From Microlunatus endophyticus (GTDB lineage Bacteria; Actinomycetota; Actinomycetes; Propionibacteriales; Propionibacteriaceae): a stretch of DNA of 64,000 bases. The DNA lies in contig NZ_BMMZ01000001.1 in assembly GCF_014646195.1 (NCBI RefSeq), forward strand, positions 310,001 to 374,000, read 5' to 3'. The position numbers and the translations under genes are program-made. Below the pieces are notes generated by a model that saw only the letters and a list, made by a program, of their open reading frames with translations, made no database searches and was not told the DNA's origin. Below, in pieces: positions 25,573-33,934 of this stretch (position 1 is its first letter; the number at the start of each line of letters is the position of its first letter).

Positions 25573-26292
25573 CTAACCGAGAGGATCGTTGAGCTGCGAG
25601 AGGCGCAGGGTGTGGCAGTCCGGCCACGACGGGCTGCACGCCTCAAAGATCGTGAACGACACCGGATCGGTCGTCGAGGCCGGTTGCCCGTACCAGACGC
25701 CGGTGCGGTGCAGCGTCCCGGTGATCGTGATAGCGGTCGTCCCCGCCCGGAGCTGTCCGCGCGCCTGCGCGAGTGCTTCGGGCCACAGCGACGGGACCTT
25801 TGCGCTCGTGATCGTCAGGTGCTCGATGACCTTCATCGTCGCGAGCTGCGTCCACTCCGCCGTCGTCGGCTCGTAGCTGGCGACATCCCCGATCAGCCCG
25901 GCGATTTCCTCGCCGGACGGGTCGGCGTCGGCGAGCACCGGGGCGGAGTAGTCCGACGGCGCGTACCCGGTGGTCGTGGACCAGTCGAACAACGCCCCCG
26001 CGACCGCCCTCGCATACGTCACCGGGTTGTCGGTCTTGGGCAACATCGCCGGGGCAGGCCCGGCCACCGTGCCGCCCGATCCACCTGAGCTGCCGGTGCC
26101 GGTCGAGCCCTGCGTGCCGGTCTCGGTCGAAGCGGGCCGGGAGGTCGCGGTGTGGCCGGGGCCGCGCACGAGCCCGTAGACGCCGACACCGATCGTCGCC
26201 AGCACGACGACACCGACGACGGCGAGCATGACGATCACGCGACCAGGCAGACGAGGGAGACGCGGCGGTCGAGGTAGACGAACAGTGGGCAC
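25573..26292 (-). CDS. Single-pass membrane protein of the transfer operon
   Basis: This 239-residue protein has a Pro/Arg-rich cytoplasmic start, one helix (VIVMLAVVGVVVLATIGVGVYGLV) and a Ser/Thr/Gly linker. An extracytoplasmic domain of about 150 residues follows (YARAVAGALFDWSTTTGYAPSDY; MKVIEHLTITSAKVP). The topology is like VirB8/TcpC, the assembly scaffold of mating pores, but no motif proves it. The start is GTG 26292 with GGGAG before it. It is tightly linked to the NlpC/P60 gene. Confidence 0.65.
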   Translation of the reverse strand: MPTVRLPRPPRLPRLPGRVIVMLAVVGVVVLATIGVGVYGLVRGPGHTATSRPASTETGTQGSTGTGSSGGSGGTVAGPAPAMLPKTDNPVTYARAVAGALFDWSTTTGYAPSDYSAPVLADADPSGEEIAGLIGDVASYEPTTAEWTQLATMKVIEHLTITSAKVPSLWPEALAQARGQLRAGTTAITITGTLHRTGVWYGQPASTTDPVSFTIFEACSPSWPDCHTLRLSQLNDPLG

Positions 26293-26367
26293 GGCTTGCT
26301 CCCAGCACGAGAAAGGGGACGGGTCGCCGTTCAGGTGCGCGCCCCGCCCCCGGTTCGCGTGATCAGC

Positions 26368-27435
26368 TCAGAAGCAGGCGGCGGATGGCGGCCGATCGGC
26401 TAACGGCCCGGCTGTCGGGTCGTGGTGGCGGGCGTCGCCGATGGCGCGGATGAACTCGATGCTGCCGTCCAGACAGGCGCACAACCGTTGCCACTGCTCA
26501 TCGGACAGCCCGGCGGCGATCTCGCCAGAGTCGTAGTAGCGCCACCATCCATCCATCTCATCGACGGTCGCCAGGAACGCCCGCAGCCCGTATCGCTTGA
26601 CCGCCACCAGCCGCAGCCCGTCAGCACCGTCAGGGTTGGTGGCGCGGGCGATGGCCGCCTGCGCGGCCTTGACCAGCTCCGCCGCAGGCCGACCGCGATC
26701 GAGCGTGCCCAACTCGTCAGCGGCGCGCGCCCGGACTGTCTCCGGCTGAGCGGGATCATCTGCCAGCCGGGCCAGCGCTTCGGTGCTGGCGGTGGCCTGG
26801 ACGGTCAGGTAGTGGCCGTAGACCTTCCTGTCCGCGTCCATCTCGGCCAGCTCACGACGGGCGACCTCGCGCACGGGCTCAGGCGTGGCCGGGTCGTCGG
26901 CAAGGTGTTGGACCTCGATCACCCGGTCCAGCGACTTGGACGAGTCCTGGCCGGTGATCGCCCGCGCCGCCTGGCGCCTTGCCTTACCCGCGTTCCGGTC
27001 CAGACTTGCCTGCTCTGACGGTGGTGGAAACTTTCCACCACCGTCAGACCGGAATCTGGATGCTTGCTGGCGGCGGGCCGCGTCAGCCGCGTACAGAGCC
27101 TTCAGCTCGGTGTAGAGGGCGGCGGCCTCGGTCGGCGTCAGGGACTTGCGGATCGTGTTCTCGTGCTGCTCGGCCAAGACCTCCGCCAGCCGGGTCGAGA
27201 CCGTCGAGGTGATCCACACTTTGACCCGCTCCCACCCCAACTGCTTGACGGCGGCGAGGCGGCGCGCGCCGCACACGAGAACACCGTCAGGGGTGATCGT
27301 GATCGGTTGCAAAAGCCCGAGCTTGGCGATCGAGTCGCACAGCTCGTCTAGGTCCCCGAGGTCGTGGCGGAAGCGGTGCCCGACCCGGATCGAGGCGACC
27401 GTGCGGTCCAGCTCCACACCACCGCCGCTACTCAT
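26368..27435 (-). CDS. ParB-like nuclease-fold protein
   Basis: This 355-residue protein has the ParB N-terminal fold near its start: IRVGHRFRHDLGDLDELCDSIAKLGLLQPITITPDGVLVCGARRLAAVKQLG, including the GxRRL phosphate-binding turn. A helix-turn-helix-like region follows. The segment GGGKFPPPS, recurrent in element-borne ParB proteins, is encoded by a 35-bp DNA palindrome. The C-terminus is helical and unassigned. It may act in element maintenance or regulation. ATG 27435 is preferred, overlapping the previous gene by 8 bases. ATG 27444 is possible. Confidence 0.8.
   Translation of the reverse strand: MSSGGGVELDRTVASIRVGHRFRHDLGDLDELCDSIAKLGLLQPITITPDGVLVCGARRLAAVKQLGWERVKVWITSTVSTRLAEVLAEQHENTIRKSLTPTEAAALYTELKALYAADAARRQQASRFRSDGGGKFPPPSEQASLDRNAGKARRQAARAITGQDSSKSLDRVIEVQHLADDPATPEPVREVARRELAEMDADRKVYGHYLTVQATASTEALARLADDPAQPETVRARAADELGTLDRGRPAAELVKAAQAAIARATNPDGADGLRLVAVKRYGLRAFLATVDEMDGWWRYYDSGEIAAGLSDEQWQRLCACLDGSIEFIRAIGDARHHDPTAGPLADRPPSAACF
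27014..27048. repeat. Near-perfect 35-bp palindrome inside parB-like gene
   Basis: Bases 27014-27030 and 27032-27048 are exact inverted copies of 17 bp around a single central C. The site is centred on GGTGGTGGAAA/TTTCCACCACC. It encodes the SDGGGKFPPPSE segment of the ParB-like protein. It could be a ParB-binding or replication site, or an attenuating hairpin. Confidence 0.8.
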
Positions 27436-28294
27436 CGCCGTCATCCCCCAGGCCGACGCCGCCGCTGGTCGCGGAGCGGGGGCGGCAGGCCAGGATCGCG
27501 CGCACCAGCCGGTTGTCGTCCAGCAGGTCACGCACGGTCTCGCCCAAAAGCAGCCGCGCCAAGACACCTTTGCGGGTCGGGCGTCCCGGTTGCGGCCGGG
27601 AGCCGAGCAGCACCCGCAGCAGCCCGGCCCACGCGATCCGGTCGAGGTCGAGCTGCGCGCGAAACGCGGAGTCACGCCGCAACGCCTCATAGGCGGCTGG
27701 GATGCTGCCCGCGTCCGTCAGCCGACCGGCGACGTATTCCACCACCGCCCCGGTCATCGTGTCCGGCCAGCCCAGCAGCTCCAGCAGCCCGGTGGCGTCC
27801 GCGATCACCGGCTCAACCTCAGCGTCGGCGCCGCGGTTGGGGCCGAGGGTGGAGAACGGCAGGGTGTCGGTCAGCTCACCGGCCCGCACCGGAGCGTCCA
27901 TCTCGGCGTGCTGGGTGCGGCGGGCTTTCTCGGTTGAGGTCAGGTGCCGCTCGGCGTGGTTCTCGGCCGAGAGGCTGACCTGCACCGCCCGAGTGACCAC
28001 CGCCCACGGGTCGGCGGCGTGGCGCACCCCGTCGTGGCGCATCGCCATGAACGCCGCCGACGCGGCCTCGCCGGGGTCGCGATGCCAACTGCGCGCCAGC
28101 GGGGCGTACCTGTCGATCGTGAAGGCCAACAGGGCGGTCGCGTCGGGGTCAGTGCGCCACGCTTGCGGCCCGGCGGCGTGGAGTCGGTCAAGGAGCGCAC
28201 GCAGTCCCGCCGGGCTGGCGAACGCCAGCCCGGAATCCGCGTCCGGCGCGGTGGCCGACGCGGGAACCTGGCGGGAAAACTCGTGGGCGGGCAT
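27428..28294 (-). CDS. Conserved transfer-operon protein, unknown function
   Basis: This is a 288-residue soluble protein. It shows FASPAGLRALLDRLHAAGPQAWRTDPDATALLAFTIDRYAPLARSW, a central part on Glu/Lys-rich helices, and LLLGETVRDLLDDNRLVRAILACRPR near the end. I do not recognise a catalytic motif. In the sequence it stands directly before the parB-like gene, overlapping it, in a position where actinobacterial elements often carry such a protein. The start at ATG 28294 (MPAHEF) is chosen. A GTG at 28324 is also in frame. Confidence 0.6.
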   Translation of the reverse strand: MPAHEFSRQVPASATAPDADSGLAFASPAGLRALLDRLHAAGPQAWRTDPDATALLAFTIDRYAPLARSWHRDPGEAASAAFMAMRHDGVRHAADPWAVVTRAVQVSLSAENHAERHLTSTEKARRTQHAEMDAPVRAGELTDTLPFSTLGPNRGADAEVEPVIADATGLLELLGWPDTMTGAVVEYVAGRLTDAGSIPAAYEALRRDSAFRAQLDLDRIAWAGLLRVLLGSRPQPGRPTRKGVLARLLLGETVRDLLDDNRLVRAILACRPRSATSGGVGLGDDGDE

Positions 28295-28441
28295 GGCAAC
28301 CAACAGGTGCGCACCCCGCGCCACCGCAGCCGCCCAAGAACACCGCCATCTCGCCCGAAAGGCGTCAGGTCATCAGCAGCATCCCCAAGGCGGACCGCTC
28401 ATGGGACGGCACGGCAGCACGGGTGCGCACGCGGCGGAGGG

Positions 28442-28804
28442 TCAACGGCCGACCATCGACCGCTCGACCGTCACCGGCCCGGACTCGCCCTGGCGGCCGA
28501 ACGCCGACAGCGGCGCCAATCGCGCCCGGACGCTCGCGCGCACCTGACGGTGGGCGGCGACATGCGCCGCCACCGCCCCGGCGGAAGCTCTCGCTGCCAT
28601 GCGCGCCGCCAGGTCGGTCGGGCGCACCCACTGCACCGTCACACCGTGCCCACGACCTCCAGCCGACTGCCAATCGCGGCCGGTCGCTTGCCTGGACGGA
28701 TCGTGGACGGCCAACAGCTCACGCGGGGACTCGGCCCCGCCGGGCCGTTCGTCGTGGTGATCGTTGCTGTGACCGGCGCGTGGCCGGTCGTCGTCTGTGC
28801 TCAT
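28442..28804 (-). CDS. Small hypothetical protein of the transfer operon
   Basis: This is a 120-residue hydrophilic, Arg/Ala-rich protein (VTVQWVRPTDLAARMAARASAGAVAAHVAAH). Its ATG overlaps the stop of the DUF2637 gene (ATGA) and follows AAGGAG at a good distance, so it is likely translated. No domain was recognised. About 145 bases without a gene follow it. Confidence 0.55.
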   Translation of the reverse strand: MSTDDDRPRAGHSNDHHDERPGGAESPRELLAVHDPSRQATGRDWQSAGGRGHGVTVQWVRPTDLAARMAARASAGAVAAHVAAHRQVRASVRARLAPLSAFGRQGESGPVTVERSMVGR

Positions 28805-29535
28805 TGTGGTCTCCTTTGCTCAGATGTCTCGTGCTCTGTGCCGCCCGGTAGTCCCAGCGGCGCCCGCCCGGCCGTGAGCGCTCCTGGCGGGTGGGGTTTG
28901 AGCCAGCGGCCGACCGTGGAGGGATGCACCCCCAGCCGCGCCGCGATCTCCCGGTTGCTCATCGACGTGTCCGCCCGTAGCCGCAACGCCTCACCGATCC
29001 GGCCACTCTCATCAACCCGGCTCGCGGCCGTCGTCGGCCGCACCGAACGCTGCGTGGTTCGGCCAGACGCGCCAGCCGCCGCGCTCGGACGCCGGGGTGG
29101 GCGGCGGGTCAGCTCGACCGTCAAGTGCGTGATCGCGACCAGCACCACCGGCGGGACCGCGGCAACGAGTGCCGCGAGGACCGATGGGACCTTGGCGTCG
29201 GCGGTGACGATCGCGTGGCTGGCGTTCGCCAGCACCGACACCGCCGCCCCCGCCGACAGCAGCAGCCACGGGTAGCGGACCGCGTGGCGGTCCTGGCCGC
29301 TGCCGCTGATCGCGACGACCGAGACGGTGGCGACGACGATCACGCCGTCCACGATCAGCGGCCACATCCACGCCCTGTCAGCCGGAATCCCACAGGAACG
29401 GGCCAGCGCCGAGAGGGACGTGAACGACAGCCAGAACGCGCCCAGCGCGATGAACACCGTGCCCGCCACCGCGACCCCGAGCACCAGCCGACCCGACCCT
29501 CCCGGACCGCCCGCCGCCGTGGTCGCAGAGGTCAT
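28801..29535 (-). CDS. DUF2637 membrane protein with HTH tail
   Basis: This 244-residue protein has four helices (about 18-38, 55-76, 90-110 and 115-135), the DUF2637 pattern found in actinobacterial plasmid spread proteins. The cytoplasmic tail holds a helix-turn-helix: MSNREIAARLGVHPSTVGRWLKPH. Its ATG overlaps the primase-polymerase stop by four bases (ATGA). A role in intramycelial or intercellular spread, or in sensing, is inferred from the family only. Confidence 0.75.
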   Translation of the reverse strand: MTSATTAAGGPGGSGRLVLGVAVAGTVFIALGAFWLSFTSLSALARSCGIPADRAWMWPLIVDGVIVVATVSVVAISGSGQDRHAVRYPWLLLSAGAAVSVLANASHAIVTADAKVPSVLAALVAAVPPVVLVAITHLTVELTRRPPRRPSAAAGASGRTTQRSVRPTTAASRVDESGRIGEALRLRADTSMSNREIAARLGVHPSTVGRWLKPHPPGALTAGRAPLGLPGGTEHETSEQRRPQ

Positions 29536-30422
29536 CGGCCCAGCCCTTCCGATGCGATGCTCGCGGTCGGCACGTCGCTCCGGCGGGTGGTGGTGCGGTA
29601 GGCGGACGCCACGGTGGCGTCGATCTCGCGCTCACCCAACCCCGTCCGTTCCGCCGCCGATCCGAGCACCTGGCGGGCTTCGTCTTGGGGGACCCCGGCC
29701 TCGGCCTGGCGGCACGCGGCCCAAAACAGCGCGCGGTTCCGGTTCCCCTCCGTCCGTTCCGCCAGCCACGCCCCCAACCGCTCCGACCCACCGGCCAGAC
29801 CAACCCCCGGCCGCAGGTGCGGGCGGGGGCGGGGACGGGGCGGGTCCAACAGGCGACGCAGCTCCCCGGCCTCGACGGTCTGCGGGTCGTGGCCGGTGGC
29901 GATCAGCCGGTACCCCCGCTCGCCGTGCTCGTCGGTGATCCGCGAGGGCGGGGCGATCACGTAGCCGCCAGTCCCGCGGAAGTCCACATGCTGCTTCGGC
30001 AGCGCCCACGGCCGCTGCTCGCGGTCGGGATCGACAGGGAAGTAGAGATGCACCCCGCCAGACGGGGACCGGACCAGCACCGTCCAGCCGTCCACAAGCC
30101 CGGCCTGGCGTGCCCGGCGTAGCGCGGGGAATCCTGACCCGCCCGGATGCACGTCGATGTCGAGCACGTCGAACCCGCCCGACTGGCCGGTCGCCAGGCC
30201 GATGTTCGCCTCCGGCCATCGTCGCCACCACCCGGCGACCCGCGCCGGATCGAAGGTCGCGTCGCTGAGCCCGTGACGGGTCAAGGGCCGCTTCTCGCCC
30301 GGTACGCACGGGAACACCGCCAGGCCCGCCCTCGCATACGCCACAGCGGCGTCGGGGAGTGACAGTCCGCCTGCCGCGGCCACGGCATCGACCGGCGTGC
30401 TCATGGCGGGCGCGCTCACCAT
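29532..30422 (-). CDS. Bifunctional DNA primase-polymerase (Prim-Pol)
   Basis: This is a 296-residue archaeo-eukaryotic-type primase-polymerase that can prime and copy the transferred strand. FPCVPGEKRPLTRHGLSDAT opens the fold and the metal-binding pair lies in DVLDIDVHPGG. VRSPSGGVHLYFPV and FRGTGGYVIAPPS follow, all standard Prim-Pol blocks. A C-terminal helical part (NRALFWAACRQAEAGV) is typical of plasmid versions. ATG 30422 overlaps the end of the ArdC-like gene. Confidence 0.88.
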   Translation of the reverse strand: MVSAPAMSTPVDAVAAAGGLSLPDAAVAYARAGLAVFPCVPGEKRPLTRHGLSDATFDPARVAGWWRRWPEANIGLATGQSGGFDVLDIDVHPGGSGFPALRRARQAGLVDGWTVLVRSPSGGVHLYFPVDPDREQRPWALPKQHVDFRGTGGYVIAPPSRITDEHGERGYRLIATGHDPQTVEAGELRRLLDPPRPRPRPHLRPGVGLAGGSERLGAWLAERTEGNRNRALFWAACRQAEAGVPQDEARQVLGSAAERTGLGEREIDATVASAYRTTTRRSDVPTASIASEGLGR

Positions 30423-31543
30423 CCCACCACCGCCGCAGGCTCCCGAACCTCTACCGGCCCCGCCGCCGGGCGGGCGGTGACCGGCGCGGCGCGCTTCGCG
30501 CCCGACCGCTCCCGCGGCCGCTCCGCGCTGGTTGCGCGGTCGAGGCCGGGCGGGTCACCGTCCCCGACCGGCGCCTCCGGCAGCTCGTCGAGGATCGCCA
30601 GCGACGTCATCCGTGCCCGCTCACCCGTGGCGCGAATGACCTCCATAGGGGAGCTGCCAGTGACCTGCGAGGACCATCCGGCGACGTAGGGGATCGTGTA
30701 GTCGGTCGAGTCGAGCCCGAAGCTCGCGCACACCATCAGCGCGACCGACTCGGCCTCGACCTCCCCGATCCCTCTGTGCAACCCGTCCGGGCGACGATCC
30801 TCATGCCCCAACTCGATGTGCGCCAGCTCGTGCGCCAACGTCTTGACCCTGGCCGCGTCATCCATGTCCGCCCGGACCTGCACCGTGCGCGCACCGAAGT
30901 CCGTCACGCCGTTCGCCCCGTCCAGCGCCGCCGCATCCGGCGCATCCGGCGCATCCGCCAGCGTGAATCCGCGCTCGCGCACCTGGGCGGCAAGACCCTC
31001 CCACAATCCCGCGGGAGCCTCACCGGCCAGAAGCACCGGGCGGGGGCGCTCCGGGACCGGCTCGCCGCTGGTTTGGCTCACGTCCCACACGTAGGCGGGC
31101 TTGACGCCGACCATCTTGGAGCGCACGACCTCGCCCGGCCGCGCCTTCTCACCACGATCCAGCCGCCGCCACGACTCCGCATCCGCCGGGTTCGTCGTCG
31201 CGAACCGAGCCGTGACCGGCGCGTAGATCATGTAGCCCGTCTGGCCCTTGGTGACCTGCCGCCCCAAGGTTCTCCACTGCTTGAACCCCGCGACATACGA
31301 CGGGAACGGCTCGCTCACCCGTCCCTGCTCGTAGGCGTCCTGATGCTGAGCGAAGATCAGCAACGTGTTCGCGAACGACCGCGACCGAAATCTGGTCGCA
31401 AACCGGATCGCCGCCGCCCAATCCTCACCCGACACCAACCGGCCCACCGCGCCCTCCAGACGGCCCGACAGCTCCGTCAGCTTCGCTTCGCGAGCCTCCC
31501 GAATCTCATCCGCCGTCTTGGCTGTCGTCCTGCGTGGCGCCAT
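30416..31543 (-). CDS. ArdC-like antirestriction zincin
   Basis: This 375-residue protein has an ArdC N-terminal ssDNA-binding domain (SFANTLLIFAQHQDAYEQG; GFKQWRTLGRQVTKGQTGYMIYAP) and a C-terminal metallopeptidase core. The core has the zinc motif HELAHIELGH and a third-ligand glutamate region EVEAESVALMV. Proteins of this kind protect incoming DNA from restriction. The start at ATG 31543 has AGGAGG 6 bases before it. It is the first gene of the leftward transfer operon, matching its need early after entry. Confidence 0.85.
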   Translation of the reverse strand: MAPRRTTAKTADEIREAREAKLTELSGRLEGAVGRLVSGEDWAAAIRFATRFRSRSFANTLLIFAQHQDAYEQGRVSEPFPSYVAGFKQWRTLGRQVTKGQTGYMIYAPVTARFATTNPADAESWRRLDRGEKARPGEVVRSKMVGVKPAYVWDVSQTSGEPVPERPRPVLLAGEAPAGLWEGLAAQVRERGFTLADAPDAPDAAALDGANGVTDFGARTVQVRADMDDAARVKTLAHELAHIELGHEDRRPDGLHRGIGEVEAESVALMVCASFGLDSTDYTIPYVAGWSSQVTGSSPMEVIRATGERARMTSLAILDELPEAPVGDGDPPGLDRATSAERPRERSGAKRAAPVTARPAAGPVEVREPAAVVGW

Positions 31544-31564
31544 CGCCATCCTCCTGACCCGCAC

Positions 31565-31840
31565 GAACCGCCGACCGGCGGCGTGTCGTAGGCCAGGTAC
31601 GCAAGACGAGCCCGGTCACCACTCTCCGTCCACTCCAAACAACTCGGCAGGCTCACCACCAGCCATAGCACCCGACCCCGGCACAGCCGGGACACCAACA
31701 GCACGATGCGACCGGCCCATATCGGTTCGCGCCGTCCACTAATCCCCACCCCGTCTCCGCCAGTTCGCCTGCCCACGGCCGACCTGGCAGGTCCCACGCC
31801 ATACGCTTATGGCAGACGCCGCGCAGCAGCGTTTATGTGG
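31565..31840. promoter_or_regulatory. Leader region of the transfer operon
   Basis: This 276-bp gap has no convincing gene. An inverted repeat GCCATA-CGCT-TATGGC lies at 31798-31813, about 255 bases before the ArdC-like start, and may be an operator for the operon. No reliable -35/-10 pair was found. Confidence 0.4.
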
Positions 31841-32308
31841 TCAGGCGATGCGTGGCGGCGTGGCGTGCTGGCGGCGGTACTCGGTTGGCGAGACGCCGTA
31901 GGCGGCGTGGAAACACTGGCTGGCGTGAAACTGGTTCTTCCAGCCAACCGAGCGAGCAGTCTCGGCGATCGACAGGTCCGTGGAGACCAGCAGCCGCGCC
32001 ATCCGCTCGACCCGCATCTGACGTAGGAATGCCATCGGGCTCGTCCCCACCGTGGCGTCGAATGACCGTACAAGCTGGGAGCGGGACAGGTGGACTTGCT
32101 CGGCCAGGGTGTCGAGCGTCCACGGCTCGGCCAGGCGCAAGCGCAAGGCATTGACAGCAACAACGACATGGCCTCGGACAACGCCGTGCTGAGTTGAGAT
32201 GCAAGGGCGTTGTGCGGGCGTTCGACGCGGAGGGTCAGGCGACCTGCCGTGGGCGGTTCGTGCTTGCTGCATGTCGCCTGATCCTTTGTTCAAGTTGCCC
32301 GTTGGCAT
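31841..32308 (-). CDS. AraC-type HTH regulator, copy 1
   Basis: This 155-residue protein is mostly a double helix-turn-helix of the AraC family (LRLAEPWTLDTLAEQVHLSRSQLVRSFDAT and IAETARSVGWKNQFHASQCFHAAYGVSPTEYRRQ). It has no sugar-binding domain, so it is SoxS/MarA-like in build. ATG 32308 is used. ATG 32272, with AAAGGA upstream, is a good alternative. It is the third gene of an ArsR-SRPBCC-AraC operon. A close paralogue lies at 38609-39034. Confidence 0.85.
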   Translation of the reverse strand: MPTGNLNKGSGDMQQARTAHGRSPDPPRRTPAQRPCISTQHGVVRGHVVVAVNALRLRLAEPWTLDTLAEQVHLSRSQLVRSFDATVGTSPMAFLRQMRVERMARLLVSTDLSIAETARSVGWKNQFHASQCFHAAYGVSPTEYRRQHATPPRIA

Positions 32309-32318
32309 GTCACCCGGA

Positions 32319-33038
32319 TCATCTGGATGCGGACGCGGCGCTCTGCTCTCGCTGGTCGAGGGCGGCGGAGAGCCATGACCGCCATGATTCGGTGCGCCGC
32401 TGCGGGTCGGTGGGTGTGCCGTAGTGGTGGTCGCTCACGGCGATCGGTAGGCCGATGGCGGAACGCTCGTGGAAGCGGATCAGGTCATCGGGGGTGCGCA
32501 GCCCGATGAAGTGCTCGGTCAGGTAGTCCACTTCGCCGACGAGCTGCGCTGCGCCGGGTAGGTCGATCGTCAATTGATCGCCGAGACGGATCGGCCCTAG
32601 CCGTTGGCGCAGCTTGTCCCATCCGCCGACCGCGGGAGCCTCGGCCTCCACGTAGGATGCCGGGCGCCCGGCGAAGTGCCGCAGGTATTGGGCGAGCGTG
32701 AACAGGTACATGTCCCAGCCGCCGCTGGTCGCGCCCTCGTACTCGTCGCTCCAGTCGTCGCCGAGGATGCCGCTGTGGACGAACCGCAGCACGCTCGTCC
32801 CGCCGTCTCGGCCTTCGATCAGGTACTCAAAGGCGTGCGTCGTGCCATCTTCGGCCTCCGGGGTACGGATCGTCAGTTTGCGCGGCGGGTCCCACGCGAT
32901 GACATCCGGGCTGTTCGGGTCGATCTCCATCGGCCGAAACCACGCGGTGATCCCTGGCCCGGTCGCGATCGCCTGCCAGACTTCCTCTGGTGAGGCCGGT
33001 AGCTCTATCTCCTTGCGTAGCTCGAACTTACGCGCCAT
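32319..33038 (-). CDS. SRPBCC (AHSA1-like) protein
   Basis: This is a 239-residue START/SRPBCC-fold protein: LRKEIELPASPEEVWQAIATGPGITAWFRPMEI, TTHAFEYLIEGRDGGTSVLRFVHSG and GGWDMYLFTLAQYLRHF. Such proteins bind hydrophobic ligands in a deep cavity and are often encoded beside ArsR-type regulators, as here, 4 bases after the regulator's stop codon. A C-terminal 90 residues beyond the single SRPBCC domain suggest a second, degenerate copy. The substrate is unknown. Confidence 0.82.
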   Translation of the reverse strand: MARKFELRKEIELPASPEEVWQAIATGPGITAWFRPMEIDPNSPDVIAWDPPRKLTIRTPEAEDGTTHAFEYLIEGRDGGTSVLRFVHSGILGDDWSDEYEGATSGGWDMYLFTLAQYLRHFAGRPASYVEAEAPAVGGWDKLRQRLGPIRLGDQLTIDLPGAAQLVGEVDYLTEHFIGLRTPDDLIRFHERSAIGLPIAVSDHHYGTPTDPQRRTESWRSWLSAALDQREQSAASASR

Positions 33039-33042
33039 ATCG

Positions 33043-33633
33043 TCACTCCTTGTCTTGGTTCATCGAGGGATGCAAGGCCACGACCAGCCGGTGACTGCGG
33101 CCCTTGGCGGCTCCTTCGTCGTGGTACTTCGCCACCAAGTCGGCGACCGCCTCAGAAAGCTCCTGCGCGAACGCGGCCCGTTGTGCAGCGCTCGCGAATC
33201 GGACCTCCCCGTCGATCGCGAAGGTCGCTACTCGCTTGCCTGACGTAGCCCCGGCTTCGATCAGCGCACCCACGTCCTGCACGAGCCGAGAAGCCACGGC
33301 CAGTAGCCACCGGGTCGAAAGCCGGTCCGGCGAACGGGACGGGTCAGGCGCCACCGGACCGCAGGCCGACGGCGAGATCACGTAGGCGCTCGCGGTTGCG
33401 CGCATCACGCGCTCGGTCATGTTGCCTTTGCGGCGTTCCTCGACCAGCTCGATGAGACCGTGCTTCTCCAGTCCACGCAGGTAGTAGTTGACTTTCTGCC
33501 TGCTCAGCCCCAGCTTGGACGCGAGCACCGACGCCGATGCGGGCTCCACCAGTTCGTGCAGCAGCCGCGCCCGCACCGGCTCCAGCGTTGCCGCCGCCAC
33601 GGACGGCTTCTCGATCACCGCGACCTCCAACAT
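33043..33633 (-). CDS. ArsR-type winged-helix regulator
   Basis: This 196-residue protein has the winged helix near the N-terminus: LEPVRARLLHELVEPASASVLASKLGLSRQKVNYYLRGLEKHGLIELVEER. The longer C-terminal half is helical and may bind the effector. The upstream region carries TTGACA and a CTGTC-ACC-GACAG palindrome, so it likely represses its own operon with the SRPBCC and AraC genes. Confidence 0.85.
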   Translation of the reverse strand: MLEVAVIEKPSVAAATLEPVRARLLHELVEPASASVLASKLGLSRQKVNYYLRGLEKHGLIELVEERRKGNMTERVMRATASAYVISPSACGPVAPDPSRSPDRLSTRWLLAVASRLVQDVGALIEAGATSGKRVATFAIDGEVRFASAAQRAAFAQELSEAVADLVAKYHDEGAAKGRSHRLVVALHPSMNQDKE

Positions 33634-33641
33634 GCGCTCAG

Positions 33642-33667
33642 CCTGTCACCGACAGGATTATTTGTCA
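33642..33667 (-). promoter_or_regulatory. Promoter and operator of the ArsR operon
   Basis: Read on the minus strand, a consensus -35 TTGACA (33667-33662) is followed by the palindrome CTGTC-ACC-GACAG at 33654-33642 where the spacer and -10 would be. A further ACCGACA half-site lies upstream near 33685. Binding there would block polymerase. The -10 hexamer itself is weak (CAGGCT). Confidence 0.55.
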
Positions 33668-33764
33668 AGAACAGAGTAGTTGTCGGTAAAAGGCGCTGAC
33701 GACAAGCGCGACAGCCGCAGGCCGCCAGCCAGACGACGAGCTGGACCGCCGCTCCCGAGCCCTA

Positions 33765-33877
33765 CTCAGAGCGCCGCTGACATCCAATCCCCGAGCGCCG
33801 AATGGCGCTCGGGAGCCCGCCGTCTGTACCCGCTCTGAGCCCTGGACCGAAGTTCCCCGGAGGGACTTCGGTCCAGG
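33765..33877. other. Candidate origin of transfer (oriT) with three inverted repeats
   Basis: Immediately before the relaxase gene are three inverted repeats. One is 9 bp at 33765-33773 with 33831-33839. One is 10 bp at 33790-33799 with 33804-33813 (4-base loop). One is 13 bp at 33841-33853 with 33865-33877 (11-base loop). No reading frame uses the region. MobF relaxases nick at hairpin-flanked sites next to their own genes, so this is the likely oriT. The nick position cannot be given. Confidence 0.55.
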
Positions 33878-33934
33878 CGACCGGCCGGTCCACACCTCTT
33901 GCACCACGAGGTAACCCCGGCGCACCTGACCGGC

